Shown here: piece by piece, positions 12,234 to 24,269 of the stretch
Position numbering within the stretch: position 1 is the first letter of the stretch
Layout of the letters: the number at the start of each line of letters is the position of its first letter
Assembly (NCBI GenBank): GCA_030762175.1
Contig: CM060842.1
Coordinates: forward strand, 67,763,501 to 67,827,500
Reading direction: 5' to 3'
Origin: Metallyticus violacea
Taxonomy: Eukaryota > Arthropoda > Insecta > Mantodea > Metallyticidae
DNA length: 64,000 nucleotides
Notes under the pieces: generated by a model
What the model was told of the DNA's origin: nothing
What the model saw: only the letters and a program-made list of their open reading frames with translations
Database searches by the model: none
Translations under genes and position numbers: made by a program

Positions 12234-12775
12234 TAATTATGGATATCTGCACACTCCGGAGTGGAAGGTAATGAAATAGCTGATCTTCTGGCCAAGAAAG
12301 GTAGCAAAATTACATAATAATCATCCGGTCCTCTGTTATATCATTCTTTCAAACGAATAATTACATCAGTTTACAACAATAAACTTAAAGAAAAATAGGT
12401 ATGTATGGAAAATAATGGGAAAATTAGTATGGTAGAATGACTACAATTAATACATTGCCAAGAAAATCCTCAGTGGCCAACAGGACATGACTGCCTCAAT
12501 AAACAACTGCATAGGATTGTCATATCAGAGGCTCCTACAGGCCCTTTCTGTGACCTTAGAAAATATGGAGTGGGATGCTTTGCTGCCCAGTTTTTAACGA
12601 ACTTACCAGCCTCGCTTCTAAATACTGGAGTGCAAGAGAGGGAAAGGCTTCATTACCAACAATCAAACATAGAAACCATTGAACCAACCATCCTATCAGA
12701 AGTAAAAATAAAAGCTAACAGTTTGGACATTTTATCATATATGGAATCTAATAAAAGTGCATGATTGCATTGATT
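12234..12775 (+). mobile_element. LINE remnant with RNase H domain
   Basis: WISAHSGVEGNEIADLLAKK at about 12240-12300 is the C-terminal signature of a LINE-type RNase HI domain. About 170 bases on, TGHDCLNKQLHRIVISEAP followed by PFCDL matches the segment that usually follows it in I or Jockey group elements. Stops and frameshifts break it. It begins about 75 bases upstream (in gene sense) of the late-S2 exon. Confidence 0.75.
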
Positions 12776-13375
12776 TAGTATTTGGCATTTACCATAGCAC
12801 TCTATGGAATAATACATTATTTCTAAATAACAAATATTGTTGTTGTAGGTTTTGAATAAATTGTTTTCAATTGATAGTTGATAAAAGAAATGTAAGATAA
12901 TTTATTAATTTGGTATGCTGATAACAATACTGCCTTGTGTTTTATTAGTCTGCATCAAGGCCGGCAGGAAAAAATTGTTAGTGAAATAAAAAAACGATAA
13001 ATGGGAAAAATATTTTCTTATAAATGGCTGAAATAAGCTGGTGAGCACTCGATAAAACATTAGACATGCTTACAGTGGTTCCTATCAAAAAGCTGTCACT
13101 CTATACGTGATTTCCTTCTTTATTTCCTCTCTCCCTCACTTCTTATTTTGTTTTAACTACTAGTACATTTGCTGTAGGGCATATCATAAAAGTACAACAG
13201 AGAATTTGTGTCAACTCATGCACCAGTGCGTGCAAATAAATATAAATTACCTATCAACACGCATTTCCTTGCCTATAGGATTTAGACGTAGAAGTACATT
13301 CATGTCTCCGTAACTTCGTCCATATAGGCTGTATTTTAGTTATCCCCTTTCACAATTACAGTTATTGTAAGTACC

Positions 13376-13690
13376 ATGGACCACCTTCTTGGTCCAGTGG
13401 TCAGCGTTGCTGACTGCTGGCCGGAAGGTCCGGGTTAGATTCTCGGTACATACTTAGACTTTTTCTAAATCAGAGAGGTCTGGAACGGGGTTCTGCAGCC
13501 TCTTAAGCACAATTGGGAAGCTGCCTGATGGAGAGGTGGCGTTCTTTGATCACGTAAGCCTCTGATAGGAGACGGCATGCTGATCATATCCTCCCCCCTG
13601 CAATATTGCTCTTTATCAATGGAGTCGTAAGACATAAGAGGATGCAGAGGTCCCACGGCAGGTCAACGCTCACCCGGGCTGTAGTGCCAA
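13376..13690 (+). repeat. tRNA-derived SINE, family B, copy 1
   Basis: The head has an A-box-like TGGTCCAGTGG and a B-box-like GGGTTAGATTCTC about 40 bases later. The body (GGAACGGGGTTCTGCAGCC, CTTTATCAATGGAGTCGTAAG) is shared with minus-strand copies at 23696 and 32408. Confidence 0.75.
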
Positions 13691-14410
13691 ATGAGAAAAA
13701 GAATTAGTAAAGTACCAATTCTTGTTAAGGGAGAAATTATTTTTAATCTTGTAAGACAGGTAATCCCCAGTTCATTTTCTGAAATCGCTGTAGTTCCTCC
13801 TACTTCAAGTTCTCTAACAGATAAAAATTGTAAGCAACGACATCAGAAAATTCTGCGCGCTTATCCTGCACTTAATTCTATTTTAAAGATTTGCTAAATT
13901 AAATCTTTCTTCAGCTACATGTGTTAAAATCTTGCAGAAAAAATACAGGTTACATTATTGGATTACGCTAAAAATAGTATTATATTTCACTAGTATTTTC
14001 TTTTTATTTTTTTTAAACATAGACTATGTATACATATACAGGTTACATATACACGAAAATGACATTTACTATTGGTTTATTTTAGCAAATTTTAAAATAT
14101 GCTAAATGACTGATACATTTAATGCACAATTTTTCTATTTGAATCAAGTACACTGGAGATTCACTTCAAATAATTTTCTCATTTCTTTGCAAGAGTTTGT
14201 TATCACACACACACGCACACCACATATATAGAAAAGGATGAAACACCAAGAAAAAGTCACACTTGAGAACGCTATATTTCGGACTCGTGGGGTCCTCCTA
14301 TGGCAAGAAGACAAGTGACGGCGATAAAAGTAAATATTGAGTATCGAAGGTAACGTTATGCATGGAAACAGATGAAACTAGAAATAAGAGAGTGTGTGGG
14401 GGGGGGGGGA

Positions 14411-14779
14411 TTAATACGTAAGATTTAAACCAGGTGTAATATGCGCTTTATGTAAAAATATAGCTGCATTTTCTCTATCTCTGAGTAAACTTTCAGAGCA
14501 TTGTGTAGGTAACGCATCAATAAGAGTTAGATTAAAAGCATCATCAAAATCCTTACAGTGAAATAAGGCATGTTGGGCAACCGGTAAGGGAGACTTGGTT
14601 TTAACAGAACGTCTATGATTGTTCATACGTAGCGAAACAGTAGAAATTAAACCAATATAAAATGCTTTGCAAAGCTTACAAGATAACATATATACGACGT
14701 TCTTGGAAGAACAAGTAGGAAATGAAGAAATGTTAAATTCTCTGGATAAATTAGGGCTAAGGAATGAATGGCAAGGCAT
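14411..14779 (-). pseudogene. PLE-2 GIY-YIG endonuclease fragment
   Basis: A 122-codon frame. The motif VVYMLSCKLCKAFYIG places the catalytic Tyr pair and a CxxC between them, typical of Penelope nucleases, followed by an Arg in LRMNNHRR and a conserved ITPGLN end. The frame is open to its stop at 14411, but the element around it is broken. Confidence 0.8.
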
Positions 14780-15479
14780 AATTAGCGCACAGGTTTTACA
14801 TTTAGGGCGTTGGCAAGGATATGAGCCAGAAAAGAGACGTGGTAAATTCGGAGGAGATAGGTTTCGGCGAAATACACTTTTAAGGTTAGGGGTGTTCTAA
14901 AAGTAAGGCGAGGTACAAATTTAGAAAAACCATTTAAAGATGAGTGCATTAACAAAGCATCATGACATTCTTTCAAAATAGGTCTGATGCTTTCAATTCC
15001 AGGCACGTAAGTAGTAACAAGGTTAATGAAGTTCTTATTAGAAGTTTTAGGTTTGCAATGGTAAGTTTTGTGCGCTGGGATTATACGGGATTTTAAAAGA
15101 GAGGAAGGATAATTTTGGTCTTGGAAAGTTTGAGCTAGGTTTTTAATATACTTGTCAAGAGATGAAAAGTTGTTACAAAGACGATGACGACGGATCGAAA
15201 GAGAAAAAGGAATAGATATTTTCATATGCAAGGGAAGACAGCTATCAAAATGAAGATACTGTTGTAAATTGGTAGGCTTAATGTGCACAGAAGTAAGAAA
15301 GGAGCCATTGCATAAAGAAATATCAATATCTAGGAACGTAGCTGCATTGGGAGAGACAGAAGAAGTGAACTTAACCGAAAATTTGGAGTTAAGATTAGTA
15401 AGGAACTGATCAAGAGATTCTGAGCCATGAGTCTAAAGCACGAATATATCTCAGCCATAATAATGGTACCAAAGGTTCT

Positions 15480-15772
15480 TTTTTTTTAATTGATTTATTT
15501 ATGAACCCTCTTTAACATCTCAGGTCATCAGCGTCCCATTCAACTCAGGGCGTGAAACGGCCGACAAATTTTGTTCAAGGCCTCTCTTTCAGGCTTGAGG
15601 TTCTTTTTCGTGCTGTAAATGTACGACACGGGACCCACGGCTTTAGTTCCCTTCCGAAGGAAGCCATACTTAGGGTTTTTACACCCAAAAAAATCCATCG
15701 GTCCTGGCCGGGTTCAAACCCGCGATCTTGGGTTTAGGAGGCAAGTATGGTAACCACTACACCACCAGGACC
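15480..15772 (-). repeat. tRNA-derived SINE, family A, copy 1 (inside PLE-2)
   Basis: Minus-strand SINE with head TGGTGTAGTGG (A box) and GGGTTTGAACCC (B box) and a 3' A-run (T-run on the plus strand). It is flanked by an 11-base direct repeat CCAAAGGTTCT at 15469-15479 and 15773-15783, a clear target-site duplication. It shows that family A moved after PLE-2 arrived. Confidence 0.92.
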
Positions 15773-15786
15773 CCAAAGGTTCTGAC

Positions 15787-16095
15787 TTAAAGGAGAAACT
15801 CCTCCTCTAAGCAAGCCATAAAAAGATTGGCATAAGAAGGTGCGATTCTGTTGCCTTTAATTTGTAGATAATATTTATTATCAAAACTAAATGCATTGCG
15901 AGTGAGGACTAGGTAAGCAAGATGACAAATGAAATCTGTGGATGGGGTATGAGGAGGTGCTCGAGAGTCCAAGAAATGTCTAACAGCAGCTGATCCTTCC
16001 TGATGGGGAATGTTAGTATACAGTGACGTCACATCGATAGTGGCCAGAAGTATATTAGAATGTGCCAAAGGGCCAACTTTCTTTAGTAAACTCAA
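15787..16095 (-). pseudogene. PLE-2 reverse transcriptase core fragment
   Basis: A 102-codon frame with DVTSLYTNIPHQEG, which includes the first catalytic Asp, and APSYANLFMACLEEEFLL. It is cut at its 3' side by the SINE at 15480. The lost consensus in GNRIAPSY suggests substitution or a small deletion. Confidence 0.8.
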
Positions 16096-16493
16096 AAAAT
16101 GGAAGGAATATTTGATATAGGATGGCCTAGACGTAACAAATGGTTGTAACCAACAATCTACTAAAACGGAAATACGTTCAAGGGGGGGGGGGAGGATCGT
16201 AGCCTGGCTACTATCGGGCGGCCTGGACAGTTCTTTTTAGAATTTTAGGGAGAAATATATGGTGGGAGTACGAGGGACATAAGGAGTAAGTAGAGTGATA
16301 TCTTGGGAACTAAGTTTTTCAGCAGTACCAGAAGATGCATTAAAAGAAGCTATTTCTTCATTAAGCTTGACTGTAGGGTCGGAAGACAATAGTTCATAAT
16401 AAGTGACACCCTCAAGCTGTCGGTAAGCTTCAGCATCTCAAGTATGACTTTTTCTTAGTGTTTTATCCTTTTCTACTGTTATAATTACTGTAA

Positions 16494-16496
<3 letters not shown>

Positions 16497-16532
<36 letters not shown>
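16497..16532. repeat. (TA)n microsatellite beside the PLE-2 end
   Basis: About 17 TA units starting 20 bases beyond the right end of PLE-2. The left end also abuts a CACATATATA run. Confidence 0.95.
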
Positions 16533-16534
<2 letters not shown>

Positions 16535-16559
16535 AAACGCACTGATTCATAAATATTGT

Positions 16560-18000
16560 ATCTTTAAATTCACTTTTAGCTATTGTTAGTTATGTTACAG
16601 AATACATTACTATTCAATATTTAAACGCATTATGTACATATGAGTGTTTCAATCGCGATTCCATGAAAGGTTTTGATGTAAATGGTTCGCTGACACCAAT
16701 TTAAACTTCTACCATGTTCTTGAAAATTCTTCTCCAGAAAAACTGAGCATGGATAGAAACAGAAGGCATTCTAGGCGCAAACTAGAGCCGCATGGTCCGT
16801 GGTCCGTGTGACAGGAGTTCTATCGCAACCAATCTCTGGATTTTTTCCCCTGGTTGTTTGAGCGGTGTTGAGTTATTATCTGCAATAAAATTATCTTTCT
16901 GCTCATAAGTGCTGAATGTCTCTGAGCCAAAACAGAATGAACTCTTTCAAATTATTCAGAATAAGCTGAGAATCAATAATACCTCTCTTTGAAAATATTT
17001 TAAAGTGCAAATAAGCTCTTCATAATTGCACTAGACACAACGCTACTTTTCGCTCGAAGAGTTTTATTTTAACCATAATTTTGACTGGTTGGTCGATGTC
17101 TAGCCATTTTTATCGCACTATTTTCTTAAACAACCTTTCATCTTGTTACGATTTTTCAAAGTTCTAAGAATATTCTCAGTATCTTATGTACAAGGTCTTT
17201 AATGTCTGTACCTCCAATACTGAATCGGTGGAACCATTACTGGGCTCATTGACGATCCTTTAGCACTCCATTCAACGGATTTTTCGAATCGCAGTAACTA
17301 CTAGTTGGGAGCTGGAGAGATGGCTTGTCAGAGGAATGTGCGAGAGGAGTGCATTGTCACTATCTGAAATTTTTATCTATTCTCTGTCAGAGAGAGTAGC
17401 GGCAAGATCAGACAAGTCCTCATTTTCCTCACTGGAGTCATTTGAGTCATTCGTTTCATTTTTTTCTGCTCCCAAAGATATAATGAACCTGTCAAAGACG
17501 TCTTCCAGTAGCCCATCCTTTTCCCAAAATTGTTTCTCTACTCTTATCACATGATTACATTAATCCAACCGTTTTCAGAAGCACAGGTGCCGACTCCTAG
17601 GGGCCGGAGGTGTATGGGCCCTCGCAGAGAGGCTGAGCTTCCCCATTATTTCCAAAGCGTTATGATAATATCACATACCTATATTTAATATTTACTTTGG
17701 AGGTACTAAATTCTTCTGGAGTTAATCAAATTAGTGTGACTGGTTTTAATTGTTCCAATGTCAACTTGTACAGTTGTAAGATAATTTTTTGAGTCTTAGA
17801 AGGCTGAGGGGGACAGAAGTCTCTTATTATTGACCAGACCCTGAATTGAGGTTATTTTGTAGGCAGAGCGTTTTTTTTTCATGTCCGTGAAAAATGAAAC
17901 GTGTGCTAGAAATTAGTCCAATAGCACATTCGAAAATAAGTAGTTCAAACTGCAGTTGCACAGGTTTTATTGCCCTGGTACGTGAATTTTAAAGAAATTT
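16560..18000. other. Intron sequence, nothing recognised
   Basis: No convincing gene. A minus-strand stretch near 17340-17500 is acidic and Ser-rich, but it contains no recognised domain. Confidence 0.5.
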
Positions 18001-18003
18001 GTA

Positions 18004-18052
18004 GCGCGCGCGCACACACACACGCACACACGCACACGCACATACACACACA
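18004..18052. repeat. (CA)n-rich microsatellite
   Basis: CGCG run followed by imperfect CA units with CG interruptions. Confidence 0.9.
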
Positions 18053-18531
18053 CTGTCACCAGGTACAAGGCCTTCAATCCGCTACGCAATCGGAAATTGA
18101 TTTTGCCATGTTTTAGGAAATTACTACATAACAACGTGGTCAACTAACGACAGGAATGGTCACATGGTTGGAACTCACAGCGCGCATTGTTTGTATCTTC
18201 CCTTATTGATTAGCAGCAAATAGTAATTAATATTGTACTAAGCATTATAGTAGAGGCTCGAAATGCCTCCTCTACGGTATAAGATATGCCTGAATCCTTT
18301 TGAAAAAGATTCATGACACTCATCACATCACCGCCTGTGGTGCCTCAGTAGTAAAAACGGGCGTTAAACTCCATTAAAAAAATTTCATCCTACCGATATA
18401 AATTGTCTTCCGGATATCTTGTTTCAGCACCTCCACGGGTTTTATTTCATGTGAAGCAGAAATTTTATATGAATGAAGATGCAGCAGCTGAGTGACTTTA
18501 TACGCACTGCCCACAGCTACACCAATACTCT

Positions 18532-18784
18532 GTTTTTTTTTTTTTTTATTTACTTGATTTATTTACGGATGCTCTTTAACATCTCAGGTCATCAACGTCC
18601 CGTTCAATTCAGGGCATGAAATGGTCAATAAATTTTGCATAGAGGCATCTTCTTTCAGGCTTGACCTACGACACGTAACCTACGGTTTTTCCTCCCTTAC
18701 GAAGGAAGTCATACTTCGGATTTTTACGCCCGAAAAAATCCATCGACCCGCGATCTTGGGTCTACGAGGCAAGACTTGCTGGTC
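18532..18784 (-). repeat. SINE family A, copy 2 (degenerate)
   Basis: Shares TTTAACATCTCAGGTCATCA and TTTTTACGCCCGAAAAAATC with the family. About 30 bases of the middle and part of the tRNA head are deleted. Confidence 0.85.
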
Positions 18785-19774
18785 TAATCGTGTTAAAGAT
18801 CTTCAATGAGACGTTTCTAATCGATAGCCCATTTCTTCAAGCTTCTTCTCTTTTAAAAACCGGTTTCTTGGTCTCTTCTTTTTGTCAATGAAAACCCTTG
18901 GGTTCGACCTTTGTTCCCAAATTAAAAATTATACTTTCCAATGGAAATGTTACTCCCGGAAATTTAGCGCCAGGTTTTCTTCTACAGCATTGATAAGAGT
19001 TCTTTTGCACTTAACAATCATAAATAAATATTCTTTATTCTAGCGTATATCTCACTATTGGCATACTCCACCACACACAAATTCACAGCAGAAAGTCTGA
19101 GAAGTACTTCTTACAGAAATGCAACTGAAATAGTCTACGTGACAAACACGACTGAGCAAGCTCAATAGCCTGCGATAGCGGAACTTTAACTCTAGTCTTA
19201 CATTAGTCTAATCGAGCGTCTACTAAAGGCCAACCGGTTTCCAATATATTATACACTCCCATTGTAAAGCGGAACGAGGGCACGGTATAAAGAAAGGTGT
19301 TCGCTTTTAATAAGGGGCAGGCAGTCGGGCTTAGAAGCAAAACCAATTTCTCGAAATCAGCAATTTGCTATTTAAAAACTTATGAATGAGACACGTGTTT
19401 CTTTCTGCAGTTTAAAATATGCTACTTATGATAATATTAATTAAAATAACGAAATAATAGTGATCTTATATATAACGATATCGTTCTATATGGATACTTT
19501 ATGAGTAAAGGTATCGAGAACCCATTTCTAATTATAACTGTACTAGTTTACAATGTATTCGTTCCCATGACAATTGATACTTTGGCCACGATGCCTATTT
19601 CAATCTATGCCTCATTGTACTAAGGAAAGGAAAATTAGGGTATATTAATTATTGGTACAGGCTTAGTTCGTGATATTTCAAGATATAATACTGATGAAAC
19701 ATATGTTAACTCATTGCACAGCAATAGACTAAACTCGAAATGAGAATAAAGGCAATAGGTTTGTTGTTGATTTG

Positions 19775-20055
19775 GTTTTTATGGATGCTCTTTAACATCT
19801 CAGGTCATCAGCATCCCATTTAATTCAGGGCGTGGAACGGCCGATAAATTTTACTCAGAGGCCTCTTCTTTCAGGCTTGAGGTACTTTTTCGTGCCGTAA
19901 ATGTACGACATAGGACCCACGGCTCTACTTCTTTTTGGAAGGAAGCCATACTTAGTATTTTTACCCCCGAAAAAAATCCATCGATTCTGAGTGGATATGA
20001 ACACGCGATCTTGGGTTTAGAAGGCAAGTATGGTTCCCTCTACACCACCAGGACC
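19775..20055 (-). repeat. SINE family A, copy 3
   Basis: Nearly full-length minus-strand copy ending at the tRNA-like head CTACACCACCAGGACC. The B box is mutated. Confidence 0.88.
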
Positions 20056-20197
20056 GATCAAGGTAGTAGGTGTATCCTTATTGTTATAAAATGTTATATA
20101 CACATTTCGAATGTATTTTATGCATGGGTCGTAGACCATACATGCTTAAGTATGGTACATAATTAAAAAGAGATACAAATAAAACAATGTTGTTGTT

Positions 20198-20221
20198 AAT
20201 AATAATAATACTAATAATAAT

Positions 20222-20310
<89 letters not shown>
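20198..20310. repeat. (AAT)n microsatellite
   Basis: More than 30 AAT units with two early interruptions. The Tyr-rich open frame it creates on the minus strand is an artefact. Confidence 0.97.
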
Positions 20311-20399
20311 GTACGATTGAAATGCTGGGACCCGTTTTTGAACAACACTAATTGGTTGAATGTGGGTATCTTCTCAACCAAAGCGGGCGAAGCTAGAAT

Positions 20400-21890
20400 C
20401 AATTTATTTTATGGTTAGAACGCAATAACTAGTGCAATTATAAATAATGTAATATGTTTCCATTCATATCTCTGTAAATATAGTTCTTCCCATTTTTAAT
20501 ATTTATTTATTATAATTAATATTGTTTTATTTGTATTATTATTTGTTCCTCTTTACTTAAGCTTGTATGGTCACGATCCATGCATAAAATATATTTATAA
20601 TGTGTATATAGAATGTTATAGAAATAAATATAGGCCAGAGCTTGTGTCGCGATTTAACTGCTAGCTTCCTAAGTAAGTGAACAGAGTAGCAGAGAGTAGA
20701 AATTCAACGAATCTTGTTCGGAGAATTTAACGGTTTCTTTTTAACAAAGGTCAATATCAGTTCACTTAATCCAGTGCAATTTAATAACCATTCTGGATTT
20801 AAGTTCGTGAATAAGCATTCACAGGAATACTTCGTTCAGAGTAGAGCGCGGAAATTAAACAGATTTTTATATAAAACGTTCAGTAATTTGTTCCTGTATA
20901 TAAAAGTTTCCGAAAATGCCAAAATATTTGCTAAAATATTAAATGACTGACTCTTAAAAGGAACAGAATATTATGGATGATTTAATAACCAATTTGTTGC
21001 TTTAATGCTACCAAGTAGTTTAATAAACAGTTTAAACTCTTTAAATATGAATACTTCCTTTATAGCCTTGACCATTATACACAACCAAAGTACTGTAAAA
21101 GAAGAAAGAAAAGAGCATGTGCCTGTATCACTTTTGTGGCACGAATAGTGGAGGAAAAAAAAAAAAGGTTCTCGGCTTAGCACCCTTTAAAAAGAAAGTC
21201 TAAGCTCTCAAGTATACCCTCGCATGAATAATAAAGTGTTCCTGCCTTCTCAGGCCTTTTGCGGAGCTGGAGAGTTCTTCAGTTTTGTGCTTCATTCAGG
21301 CGACTGCAATTTCCCTTCCACTTGAACCAGGGATAGCCAAAGTACCCACCACATATAGATAAAAGGATAGAGTTACAACAAAAGTGTCATGTTTTATGAG
21401 AATACACGCGAACTATTTATTATTTTAATTACATAATCACATTTAACAAATAAACCTTATTTAAACTCTTTTTCAAATTTAGCCCTTAATTAAAAACATC
21501 CCTACATTTGTCTGTTTTTATACTCTTCATATAAATACCTTATGGAAAGAACATATGGTAGGGCAGCAGAAATATCACCTGTAGAGAACTCAGGAGTGTG
21601 GTATGGTAAGCAAAAGACTGGGGTTTTACTTAAATGGACGATAAAAATCGATAAATAAATTTAAAAAGTATTAAGTGTTTTATCTAGATTATTGTGAGGG
21701 TTAATCGTTGCTACGTATTGTGCATTATTCGTCACAAATATAAGCATAAATAATTCTGAGTTGCAAAATATTCTTAAGCTTGCGTCACTTTAATGAAAAA
21801 AATTGCTGCATTAAGTTTCATTTTTGCTCTTGGTTGGTGTGTTTATTTCCTGAATCTTTGAATATCAAAGTAGTAATATTCCCTGCTATT
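20400..21890. other. Intron sequence, nothing recognised
   Basis: AT-rich, short unrelated frames only. Confidence 0.5.
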
Positions 21891-21923
21891 TCGGCGTAGT
21901 AGTTGATTTAATTGTAATTTAAA

Positions 21924-21971
21924 AACCAAAGCTTTCGTTGGCTATAGCGGCTAGCATTATCGTCAATGGAC
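21924..21971 (-). ncRNA. Candidate hammerhead ribozyme, one core base changed
   Basis: On the minus strand TTGACGA (21966-21960; canonical first base C is T) is followed by a hairpin with GCTA/TAGC and then GAAA (21936-21933). Stem III would be AGCT, self-complementary. The triplet CTT follows, and TGG (21928-21926) can pair with CCA (21969-21967) as stem I. The C-to-T core change should weaken or abolish cleavage. Confidence 0.35.
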
Positions 21972-22374
21972 TGAGTGAAAGTGTCTGGAGAGGCAAAGAG
22001 AAGGACAATCGGTAAAAATGGGAGGGGATAGGAGTGTTGGGAGAGTTATGTAGCTGTTTGTTAAAAAGTAACGGATTTCAAGTAGTGCTTTTTTGAAAAC
22101 CTCTTTCTTTGTTAATATTATCTGGATAATGCTCTCTTTCTAAAACAACTTTCTTAGCTAGATTAATGTATTCAGTTGTTTTTGCAATCAATTGCTTTGT
22201 CCTTCAAATTTTATGTAACGCGAATGACACATTCTGCATGTAAACTGGCCATAAAAAAAAAAAAACCCATAGGAGTAATTGTAAACAACTGCACCACATC
22301 TGTCTCCCACTCCTATTTTCTCCCCCTTCTAACTGTTCTGTCCCTCTCTGCCTATTCACAATCTTTCACTCAGT

Positions 22375-22411
22375 TCACTGACGATGTGGCCGCAAAAGAT
22401 TTGCTTTTTAA
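22375..22411 (+). ncRNA. Degenerate hammerhead-like motif
   Basis: CTGACGA at 22378-22384 is canonical and is followed by a short TGTGG/CCGCA hairpin, but the next bases read AAAAG instead of GAAAG. It is the partner end of the preceding motif and is probably inactive. Confidence 0.3.
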
Positions 22412-22439
22412 ATTTCATTTAAACCAACGCCCATGTTAA

Positions 22440-23690
22440 AATAGCCCGGTTATGCTGGGATAGTAGTGAATGACTGTTGAGCATTAATTTCTTATTGAAT
22501 TTCAAAACTTGGTTTATAAAAAGCTTTTATTGTTGTCAATGTAAACAAAGCCACTGTAGTTTAATAATTCTATGACAAGATCTAAAGATAATTTAAAAAT
22601 GGCCCATCAGTCACTTAGTTCATGCAAGAAATTGCCCTCCGCTAAGATGTTTCTATAACCCTGTTTGCTGACGGAACGTTGACTGTTAGCCGTGATGCAC
22701 CATTGTTATGAGCCTGTATTTTTAATCCACTGGTTGCATTCACTGCATCTCAAGCATCACTTGGAAGTAGATGTAAATGAAAGCGGCTGAAAGAGGTTTT
22801 TGGGGATTACTGCGTGATTTTGAAGCGAGATGAAAACCGTTTTACTCTTATGTAAACTGCGATATAGTAAATTATTCACTGAAAATACCATAAAATGTAA
22901 CACGAGTAGTAAACCATAGGAAGTCTCAGTTTAAGCTCCTTTTTCATTTGTCACTGTTTATACTGATGTATGGGGAATAATGGAAGCAACGATGCTAGCG
23001 GAATTACTGGAATTTCTTAAGCATTTATTTAGGAAACATGAATTGTTTTCATGCTAACTTAGACAGAATCAGGAGTTTCACAGAAATCTTCTGTAGAATG
23101 CTATTTGTCATGGCACGATAAGTGTAAAAAACAAATTTTGATGGTGTTAAAATAGAATTGTAAACTTTTCATATTAAGTCAAATGAAAACAAAACATATG
23201 CATATCTGCGGTCGATTTCTAAACTGCGAAAAAACAGAAAGAAGGTAAAATATAAAATGTATATGCACGTAAAGCTGAAGTTTAAACAATCTCGTTTTGG
23301 AAAGCAAATGTGTTAGGACAAAAGTTAGTAAAGAGGACCCACGTTCATTACTTAATTAATAATATTACAAAAACATATACTTTAGAATTCTAGCCTTTGA
23401 GACTGTTCAAATACTTAAAGAAGTATTTGGCTAATTCCGTAATTTCAGAACGAATTCGACCATAAAAAATCCTTTACATTTTACAGTCCCGTACCAATAT
23501 TGAACTACATTTCTCCCTTAAGAGCTTACGTAATATATTTTGCTTTTCACATTAATGTTCTATAGAATAAGCTTAAATATGTATATGCACCACTAAAATA
23601 AAGTTAAGTGTTATGATGATTGAAAAATGCCTAGAAATACAATATATACTGCTGCTTTAATTTTAAAACTTGCCAATTTTATATGTGCTC
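22440..23690. other. Intron sequence, nothing recognised
   Basis: No coding or repeat signal beyond scattered short A/T runs. Confidence 0.5.
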
Positions 23691-23695
23691 CTTTA

Positions 23696-23968
23696 TGGCG
23701 TGCGATATTCGGCCTTGGCCTGCCGCAGCGACTACTGCGTTCGGTACCTTTGTCTTGCGACAGCATTGATAGAGGGCAGTATTACAGGGGGCACGTGATC
23801 GCGCCTATTATGCCTTTATATCATGAAGTTCTCCACCTTTCCTCTCAAGGCTGGGTAGATTGCGTTTAAGACCTCTCTAACTTTGAAATTTTCTATGCTG
23901 CACCGGGCTTTAAACCCGGGAACTCCCGGCCAGCATCCAGACACTATAACCACTAGACCGAGGCGGTC
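23696..23968 (-). repeat. SINE family B, copy 2
   Basis: Minus-strand copy with the tRNA-like head at 23890-23968 (GGTTTAAAGCCC-type B box, CCACTAGACCGAGGCGG as the inverse of the A box) and a body shared with 13376-13690. Confidence 0.7.
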
Positions 23969-24242
23969 TGGGTTTAACAATTACGTTTAAAAAATAAATT
24001 TCATTAAAGTCAGGTAAGTTTATACATTGAGGTTCAAAACCAATGGTGATTGCGTTTCAGGTTTCAGCTCCTCATCCCGAGCCACACCTACTTTGAAATT
24101 TCAGATGACACCCATAACTTATACATTTTAAGTAGCTTTCAGTTATTTTCTAATGCTAGCTGGAACAACTACAAAATACATTGAGCATTTAATATAATAG
24201 ATGTGTTTTGGTAATAAATGTTTAAAAATGATGTACGCTCTA

Positions 24243-24268
24243 GAAGAAGAAGAAGAAGAAGAAGAAGA
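24243..24268. repeat. (GAA)n microsatellite
   Basis: Eight to nine GAA units. Confidence 0.9.
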
Positions 24269-24269
24269 T

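Larger units (their letters stand above)
14231..16476 (-). mobile_element. Penelope-like retroelement PLE-2, with inverted ends, SINE inside
   Basis: Minus-strand frames give in order: YYELLSSDPT near 16400, ATIDVTSLYTNIPHQEG near 16030, QIKGNRIAPSYANLFM near 15830 (RT), then the SINE insertion. After it come SFLAHILANALNVKPVR and CSSKNVVYMLSCKLCKAFYIG with MNNHRRSVK near 14620-14700, a GIY-YIG nuclease with its Cys pair, ending HITPGLNLTY at 14411. The usual GTAMG-type RT motif reads GNRIA, and there are frameshifts, so the element is dead. Ends 14231-14267 and 16437-16476 are inverted repeats (GAAAAGGATGAAACACCAAG against its diverged inverse). The N-terminal part of the RT region is missing. 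It lies in the 13-kb intron, same strand as the gene. Confidence 0.88.
21905..22420. repeat. Diverged inverted ends of a third PLE-like family
   Basis: The inverse of 21905-22010 contains TTTCACTCAGTCCATTGACG and CGAAAGCTTTGGTTTTTAAA. The direct sequence at 22365-22420 contains TTTCACTCAGTTCACTGACG and a matching TTTGCTTTTTAAATTTCA. The two ends face each other about 350 bases apart. Each holds a hammerhead-like core (see the next two entries). Confidence 0.65.

Noticed and set aside
17336..17554. Ser-rich or acidic frames as a piggyBac-like N-terminus
   Set aside because: No catalytic domain follows on either strand; composition alone is not evidence.
20211..20402. Tyr-rich open frame
   Set aside because: Translation of the (AAT)n microsatellite.
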